From contig NC_009042.1 in the NCBI RefSeq assembly GCF_000209165.1, positions 2,108,001 to 2,172,000 of the forward strand: DNA of 64,000 bases. The letters run 5' to 3'. Position numbers and translations under genes: made by a program. The stretch is from Scheffersomyces stipitis CBS 6054 (Eukaryota; Ascomycota; Pichiomycetes; Serinales; Debaryomycetaceae). Shown here piece by piece: positions 58,070 through 64,000 of the stretch (the stretch's first letter is position 1; the number at the start of each line of letters is the position of its first letter). The notes beneath the pieces were generated by a model. It made no database searches, was not told the origin of the DNA, and worked only from the letters and a program-made list of their open reading frames with translations.

Positions 58070-59626
58070 GCAGCTGCGAATAGTATTAGCATGAATGAAT
58101 AGAGACGAGATATGAATAAGTGTAGAAAGGCAATTTAGAGGATAGGACAGGAGAGGGAGAGAAATGTAGAATTAAGCTGGATATAACCAAAAGTAAACAC
58201 GAAAACTGAGCACCACTGAAAGCAAAACGCGATAGTTTGGAAACTGCCATTTTAAATGAACGACTTATTAGACAATAGAGATAAGGTTCCATCTAGTATG
58301 TATTTAGGAATAGCATTCTAGAGATATCATTCTCTCCTCCTTGATAATCTGAATCTGTCTCCAGATTTATTTCGCAGCCTTTAACTTTCGCACAGAAATC
58401 TTTTTTAGGGCTGAGAGTCATAAAATGATGACGGAAGTTGAAGGCTGTGCTTCCAGTTCCTCATCAGCAATTGGAAGAGTCGGTGGCAAAATGGCTAAGG
58501 AGGTAGAAGCCATTGTGAGTCTTTCAAATAAATTGTAAAATGGAATACTAGTGTTGGAAAGATCTGAGTGAATATAGAGTGGCGCTATTTTGTGTTTGTC
58601 GGTCGGTTTCTCGCTAGCTCGGTTGATTATCTCGCCAGGAAGGACTTTTTCTCGGCAATAGTTGCACCGATGCTCAGTAATTAAATTAGCCCGGCTCCTC
58701 CCTCACAAGAAGTCTCACTAATTTCTCGCTATCTTCACCACTAAATTGTCGCACTGATTATCGGACTTTTCTCACTACTACAGAACCAAGTGGTGAACCA
58801 CCATCTTCTTAACCTCCTGACAGTGTCAGCATTAGCACACCAGCTCAGCAAGCTTCTATGAATATAATTAATAAACGAATACTAACATATATACCATGTA
58901 TACCAAACAGTTCTTCGGCGAATCTCACCCTTCTCTGATTAAATCCACCGCTCTTTATCCTCGCTATTTGCACCCCACCACTTGCGCTCACGTGCTGCCC
59001 AAGCGGCTGGCTGGACATTTCTTCTTTATCCGTTAGCGCAAGGTAATGACTCCTTATTCTCTTCTTATCCATCTTGCCATTACCAGGAGCTCCAGAGTGG
59101 TCTATTGATAGCAGCATATACCAGGATCTTATAGCTGGCGAACGTATCTTAGTTGAGGTTGGAAGCTTTGGATACGACCCACCCACAAATTTGGTCCATT
59201 ATCAGATTCAAATCACACAATCATATTATATAATCTTTTTTTTTTCTGATAGGATTAATTGAAAAGAATATATTATTGAATCTAGAAGAATAAAAAGAAC
59301 ACATCCACACACTAACAGCACAAACGATATTCTTTACAAGAGCTGCCGTCTGAAATCTCATACACAGAGCAGCTTAGAATTTGTATGTTTTATTTATTAG
59401 CAGATCTCATCACGTCTTGCAACTCCGAGATCTCATTAAGCAGCACAATTCGTTCAGAACATTCGTACAACAACTCATTTCCATACATAATAGCTTACGA
59501 AAACTATTCATATTAGATTGCCGTTATCACTCATAACTTCATTATTGTCGAGAATTCATCAAGTTATCAAAATCATTTTCTTACAATATCTCCTAATATC
59601 TCATAAATCATTATAAGCCAAGCAAA
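58070..59626. other. 1.55-kb spacer with PAS kinase promoter
   Basis: Contains a candidate small spliced ORF (next entry), TCTCGCTA at 58609-58616 and 58724-58731, CCTCGCTATT at 58959-58968, and CACGTG at 58989-58994. A 113-codon minus-strand frame at 58845-59186 is not supported. The last 350 bp is AT-rich leader of the PAS kinase gene. Confidence 0.5.
58425..59036 (+). CDS. Candidate small spliced gene (low confidence)
   Basis: The ATG at 58425 opens a frame MMTEVEGCASSSSSAIGRVG... that meets a GTGAGT donor-like sequence at 58515 after 30 codons. Two acceptors continue in frame: CAG at 58781-58783 leads to 25 residues (NQVVNHHLLNLLTVSALAHQ...) ending at 58861. A TACTAAC at 58880-58886 with AG at 58909-58910 leads to 41 residues ending at 59036. 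Unspliced, the frame stops after 37 codons at 58538. The protein is not recognised. The branch-to-AG distance (about 25 nt) exceeds that of the two secure introns here. It may be nothing more than upstream DNA of the PAS kinase gene. Confidence 0.22.
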
Positions 59627-62600
59627 ATGACAGAGCATCAACATCCGCCATCTCCTGGACCGAAGACGCTGTTCCTTCTCTACGACGAAGACATGGACGT
59701 AGACGACATCGGTCCAGTTGTGCCACGTAAACCAATATCTTCTGTGCTCAACCCGAAGCCCCCTATGCATTCTATCAAACCCATCATCTCATCTACAAAT
59801 AGCCAGCTTCTCAACTCCAGACGACCTCAGCCTCCCAGTAAAACGAGTAGTTTCATAGAGCCAGCCGTGAATAACACTGCAAAGATAGCTGATGCTGACT
59901 TCAAAGATATAAACGAAATTCTCAACTTCCCTATAGAATCGTCGCATGCCTATTCCTACGCCCATCTTTCGCCCAACTCGTTGGCTCTCCGTCTTAATGT
60001 GCTCAAGAGATCATTAGAGATCCTTAAAGACAGACCAGACTTATTCAAATGGCAATTTTTGCTGAGTGAACCTCCTTCCATTCACTCCGAAAATCATTCG
60101 GGAACAAACTCTCCACGTTTGGATCAACCTCCACCTTTGCTTAATCTCAAAAACTTATCTAATCTGTCACTTCATAACAACACTGCCAAAACATCCGGTC
60201 AAGGCATACCTTCGGTGCACCCGTTGTACACTCACGGAAACCTCAGCACAGAGATAATTGACACTATTGGTAATCAAAAGTATAAAGTACAGAATAACGC
60301 ATCTTCTGCCGCATTGGCAGCGTTTTTTAGACCTCCCCTTAAGAGATCTGATAGTCTTCCCATTACTTCTGAATCCGCAGAAGAAATCGACGACCTGTTG
60401 CAACTTCCAAAGGTAACAAGAGTAGTCTCGAGTTCTGCTACTTTTTCACACGACAGCATCTTGAGAGACGACTTGAAGGATATAATCACATTGTTGGAAA
60501 ACGACCTTGATTCGTTAGTAAGCAAAAATTCGGAGATAGCTTCAACATTGCACGATTTATCCTTATCTAATAACGATAAAGGTGATGGTATCACGACTAA
60601 AGATAACCATTTGCGGTATGAGTTTGTCAAGAACAAGTTGCTTTATGCATTGGCTACTCCATTTGTAGAGAATTCAGCTATGACATCTTCTCTTTTGCAA
60701 AGCGATGGCTCGAGTTCTACTTCCAGCATACCTGTCCGTCCTTCTACTACAGCATTGAACATGTTAAACAACAATTACACCACACAGCCACCTCCTTCCA
60801 GTAACAGTCGTCCTTTTCATGCCATGCCGGCGGGAAAGCACACATTGCCTCAGTCTGTATTCACAGTAGAGGTAGATACTCCCTGGTCTGTGAAAGCTGC
60901 TAACGATTTAGCCTGTCTTATGTTTGGTGTTCTGAAGAATATGATCAGAGCCCTAACATTGATGGACTTGATAGCTCCACAGTTCCGAGACTTTGTCTCT
61001 GACAGATTGACGAAGTACATGCAAGAAGACTTGGAGACTTCACTCAAGATGAAACGTAACTCGGGCAACATGAAACAGAAGAACATCTTGTTTGCTGGAG
61101 AGATTGTAGCCATAGCCAGACCTGGTGATCAGAACTATGCCTGGACATCTATGTGGGCAAAAAGGAAAGGAAATTTGATCATTTGTATGTTTGATCAGAT
61201 TCCCTGTGATGCATTTGATATTGTCATAGCCAAAAACAAAGAGGAGTCTGGAAGAAGTCGTCATGGCTCTGCTGGATCGACTAGTGTCAAAAACAATGGA
61301 TCCTACAATATTCAATCTATAAATGAAATTGCAGGCAAGTTCATCGATCTGCTTGATATCCTGAAGTTCACCAAGTTAGATGACGTCAGCGACACTTTAG
61401 CTGCAGAATTGTCTGACGGCGATCAGAGCATTATAGATGAGTACAGCGAGAGCGATGGCAGTCCAATGGACGAAGATGATTATGAGCTGGCGCAGGATGT
61501 GGCTGATAGTGAATTAATCAACCATACGCGTTATTACACTTTGCAATTTAAGGGCGAAGAAAACATTCCCTGTGCCATCACTTCGAATCCACTTGAAATC
61601 GATCTGAACCGGTATGAAATAAAGTTGAAAATACATGCCATGCCTTACATCGCTGGTATCTTTGTCATTAGCTCCAGCAACTACACGATATTGTCGTGTA
61701 ACAACGCCATTGCTAAGAACATGTTCGGTAAATCTTCGCAAGAATTGAATCATCATTCCATTGATGAGATCATTCCCAACTTTACGAAGATCCTAACAGC
61801 TGGTTTGGCTGATAACTCTGATTCGACCAGACTTTTGCCTGGTCTCGTACTTCCTGAGCATTTTTTTAGAAAGTATGAAGCTATGTTGGAAAGTGATAAT
61901 GGTCACACCCTGATAGCGGAAGAGTTGTTCTTCAATTCCAGAGGTATCAAAGGTTTACATCGTGACGGAAAGACGATTCATGTAGATGTTCAAGTCAGAG
62001 CTTCCTCTTACGACACGTTAGTTCTATGGGTGACGTATTCTCGTGCTTCCACGAAACGGAATATCTCCAGTGAATTGGATCGACTCAATTCTAGCACCTC
62101 TTCTCTTTCATTATCTTCTGATGGTAAATCTGTCATTTCATTGACTTCCTTGTCGGATACAAAGAGTACGGTTAAACCGGGAAATTTAATGCAAATGACC
62201 GAACTTAAGCCTAGCGATCCAGTTATAAAGTCCACTAAGCATCTGAGAGCACCAACAGCGAGAGGCAACACTAATTTGCCGTCTCAATTAAAGTTGCTTC
62301 CTATAACGCAAGACTTTCTTGATTTTACTCCAACAAAAGATGAGATACTCAGAAAGAACAGTACCAGGCAGCCCAAAAATGGTTCTTTCGGAATTCCCGT
62401 AAGCAGATTGAACTCTTCACTAGAAAAAGCCATTTCGATAGAAAAACTCAACCAGAATCTTGAAATCTTCCAAAATAGGAGAGTAATATCTGATGGTTCC
62501 AATACTTTAACTACTATCCCTATATCTCAAGACTCTACCGAAACACAAGCTACAACTGCCAGCGGTATTCAAAGTGATATTTCCAAGTTCGACAACAGAT

Positions 62601-63511
62601 CATATCACACTTACACCGAAGAGGAGATTTTACTACACGAACAGCGTATGCTTGACGAAAAGATGGCAAAGTCTACCCAATGGCCCAAGGAAGTGGGGAG
62701 CAGAAGAAGAACCAAGAAGTTTTCAGAATTTGTAGTCTTGAAAGATATGGGAGAAGGTGCGTATGGTAAGGTGGTGTTGGCTCAGCATAAAGAAGATCCG
62801 ATCTACAACATCATCGTGAAGTGCATTGACAAAGAAAGAATCTTGGTAGATACCTGGGTTAGAGACAGAAAGCTCGGCACAATTCCATCAGAAATCCAAA
62901 TTATGGCATACTTGAACTCGGAGCCACATCCTAATATCATGCGTATTATCGACTTCTTTGAGGATCTGAAGTATTATTACTTAGAGACTCCTATATTTGG
63001 AGATCCTCCAGCCATTGATTTGTTTGACTTCATTGAAGTTAAGAAAAATATGTCTGAATTGGAGTGCCAGTTCATTTTCAAACAGATTGTATCATCAATC
63101 TACCATTTGCACAAACACGGTATTGTCCATCGCGACATAAAGGATGAAAATGTCATTGTAGACGAAAACGGGGTTATCAAGCTTATAGATTTTGGTAGTG
63201 CCGGTTACACCAGACTGGGACCCTTTGATGTCTTTGTAGGTACCATTGACTATGCATCTCCAGAAGTGTTGAGAGGTGAAAAGTACGAAGGTAAACCACA
63301 AGATATATGGGCTTTAGGAATCTTGTTGTATACGATGATGTACAAAGAGAACCCATTCTACAACGTTGACGAAATCATGGAAGGTGATCTTCGTGTACCT
63401 TATGTGATCAGTGAAGCTTCGTTGAAATTAATAGAGAAGATACTTGTTAGGGAAGTAAACAAGAGGCCCACCATCACGGATATAGTAGAAGACGAGTGGT
63501 TACAGATATGA
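59627..63511 (+). CDS. PSK1: PAS domain serine/threonine kinase
   Basis: A 1294-residue kinase. Yeast Psk1/Psk2 sense nutrients through a PAS domain and direct glucose away from glycogen toward wall glucan, also touching translation. The N-terminal ~430 residues are Ser/Pro-rich. PAS-like sequence lies near residues 670-720 (AGIFVISSSNYTILSCNNAI, SSQELNHHSIDEIIPNF), with another possible PAS-like region near 420-520. The kinase domain is C-terminal: GEGAYGKVV near 1042, catalytic Lys near 1065 (IIVKCI), HRD Asp1170, DFG Asp1188 and DYASPEVL. Codon 1197 is CTG at the Ser of SGPFDVFVGTIDY. The gene's glycogen role connects with glycogenin near the window start. PSK1 and PSK2 are not distinguished. 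Confidence 0.93.
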   Translation: MTEHQHPPSPGPKTLFLLYDEDMDVDDIGPVVPRKPISSVLNPKPPMHSIKPIISSTNSQLLNSRRPQPPSKTSSFIEPAVNNTAKIADADFKDINEILNFPIESSHAYSYAHLSPNSLALRLNVLKRSLEILKDRPDLFKWQFLLSEPPSIHSENHSGTNSPRLDQPPPLLNLKNLSNLSLHNNTAKTSGQGIPSVHPLYTHGNLSTEIIDTIGNQKYKVQNNASSAALAAFFRPPLKRSDSLPITSESAEEIDDLLQLPKVTRVVSSSATFSHDSILRDDLKDIITLLENDLDSLVSKNSEIASTLHDLSLSNNDKGDGITTKDNHLRYEFVKNKLLYALATPFVENSAMTSSLLQSDGSSSTSSIPVRPSTTALNMLNNNYTTQPPPSSNSRPFHAMPAGKHTLPQSVFTVEVDTPWSVKAANDLACLMFGVLKNMIRALTLMDLIAPQFRDFVSDRLTKYMQEDLETSLKMKRNSGNMKQKNILFAGEIVAIARPGDQNYAWTSMWAKRKGNLIICMFDQIPCDAFDIVIAKNKEESGRSRHGSAGSTSVKNNGSYNIQSINEIAGKFIDLLDILKFTKLDDVSDTLAAELSDGDQSIIDEYSESDGSPMDEDDYELAQDVADSELINHTRYYTLQFKGEENIPCAITSNPLEIDLNRYEIKLKIHAMPYIAGIFVISSSNYTILSCNNAIAKNMFGKSSQELNHHSIDEIIPNFTKILTAGLADNSDSTRLLPGLVLPEHFFRKYEAMLESDNGHTLIAEELFFNSRGIKGLHRDGKTIHVDVQVRASSYDTLVLWVTYSRASTKRNISSELDRLNSSTSSLSLSSDGKSVISLTSLSDTKSTVKPGNLMQMTELKPSDPVIKSTKHLRAPTARGNTNLPSQLKLLPITQDFLDFTPTKDEILRKNSTRQPKNGSFGIPVSRLNSSLEKAISIEKLNQNLEIFQNRRVISDGSNTLTTIPISQDSTETQATTASGIQSDISKFDNRSYHTYTEEEILLHEQRMLDEKMAKSTQWPKEVGSRRRTKKFSEFVVLKDMGEGAYGKVVLAQHKEDPIYNIIVKCIDKERILVDTWVRDRKLGTIPSEIQIMAYLNSEPHPNIMRIIDFFEDLKYYYLETPIFGDPPAIDLFDFIEVKKNMSELECQFIFKQIVSSIYHLHKHGIVHRDIKDENVIVDENGVIKLIDFGSAGYTRLGPFDVFVGTIDYASPEVLRGEKYEGKPQDIWALGILLYTMMYKENPFYNVDEIMEGDLRVPYVISEASLKLIEKILVREVNKRPTITDIVEDEWLQI

Positions 63512-63823
63512 TGCATTATATACCAATACAAATATGATACGCATTTAGGAAGGAATTGTAAATTGACAGTAGATGTAGAGTTATAGTAACCCGTCAGACC
63601 ATATTCTCTCTGACTTTTTACTTTTCTTAATTATAACAGATTCTAAATCTATTCGTATCTCATTTTAACAACCTTTAGGTTAGTGCAAAGACTTTTAGTA
63701 TATACCATTATTATTTTTCGCACCCATTTAACTTTCAGTCGCGTTTCAAAACCAGATAGGAAATTCCACTTGAGATGTCAACTTCTAACCTTTTCTACTG
63801 CAAGTATTCCAATTGCAGACGAA
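63512..63823. other. Short intergenic region with an upstream ORF
   Basis: About 310 bp of AT-rich DNA between the PAS kinase stop and the next start. The ATG at 63775 opens a 19-codon frame (MSTSNLFYCKYSNCRRNVC) that stops at 63832-63834, overlapping the main ATG at 63824 in another frame. Confidence 0.5.
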
Positions 63824-64000
63824 ATGTCTGCTGAGGAGAAAAATGGCAAGATTATTGATAAAGGGCGAGATACCGTGCTTAAGTTGCCTTTTTCGTTTGA
63901 GGTAGCACAAGCTCTAGATTCTTATCCACTTGTTATTACCATATTGCAGACTCTTCAAGCTGCCGATCTTCAGCACTTATCTTCATCCACGATCGACAAT
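63824..64000 (+). CDS. Unidentified gene, 3'-truncated by window edge
   Basis: The first 59 codons are open from ATG 63824 to the window end. It begins MSAEEKNGKIIDKGRDTVLK and continues LPFSFEVAQALDSYPLVITI, a helical stretch. No domain is recognised in this short piece. The A-rich start context (gacgaaATG) supports the choice. Translation may be influenced by the overlapping upstream ORF. Confidence 0.55.
   Translation, partial: MSAEEKNGKIIDKGRDTVLKLPFSFEVAQALDSYPLVITILQTLQAADLQHLSSSTIDN

Noticed and set aside
1..64000. CRISPR arrays, prokaryotic operons, rRNA genes, LTR retrotransposons
   Set aside because: None seen; gene structure is eukaryotic and the only clear mobile element is the LINE.

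Overview
This is nuclear DNA of a budding yeast. Genes are compact, mostly intronless and roughly 40% GC. The two clear introns have yeast-type splice sites (GTATGT or GTAAGT donors, TACTAAC-type branch sites), and a tRNA-His gene ends in a Pol III T-tract. Three in-frame CTG codons fall where protein families conserve serine: the RQGxPxSP motif of a LINE reverse transcriptase, the GVKS stretch of Uba1, and the SGPFDVFVGT stretch of PAS kinase. The organism therefore almost certainly belongs to the CUG-Ser clade. GC content and gene set would suit Scheffersomyces stipitis, but the species is inference. Proteins quoted here were translated with the standard code, so CTG residues written as Leu should be read as Ser.

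Layout. 0-4.3 kb: the 3' end of a GLFG nucleoporin gene, a glycogenin gene with stress-type promoter elements, and tRNA-His. 4.25-10.9 kb: a LINE (non-LTR) retrotransposon with both ORFs open. 10.9-19.5 kb: an 8.6-kb stretch with no intact gene, possibly a gene graveyard or regional centromere candidate. 19.5-25.3 kb: a Myb-like polyQ regulator, a spliced ECM15 (MTH1187-family) gene, a gene-poor stretch, and a spliced sugar O-acetyltransferase gene. 25.9-43.3 kb: a dense housekeeping block with UBA1, a STE6-type ABC transporter, BRL1, a TDG/MUG DNA glycosylase, an EMI1-like twin-Cx9C protein, a TFB6-like protein, GID4, OPI3 and a JEN-family carboxylate transporter. 43.3-51.7 kb: long gene-free spacers around two repeat-rich GPI-type cell-wall protein genes. 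52.7-64 kb: LYS9, DML1, an unrecognised Ser-rich/coiled-coil gene, a PAS kinase gene and the start of another gene.

Functional themes. Several genes belong to carbon-source adaptation: glycogenin (glycogen priming), GID4 (recognition of gluconeogenic enzymes for degradation), the JEN transporter (carboxylate uptake) and PAS kinase (sugar partitioning). They are not an operon, and proximity does not prove co-regulation. The least ordinary parts are the LINE beside tRNA-His, the gene desert after it, a recurrent TCTCGCTATT promoter sequence shared by unrelated genes, and the tandem cell-wall genes, one of which seems to combine a PIR-like N-terminal module with a GPI-type C-terminus.
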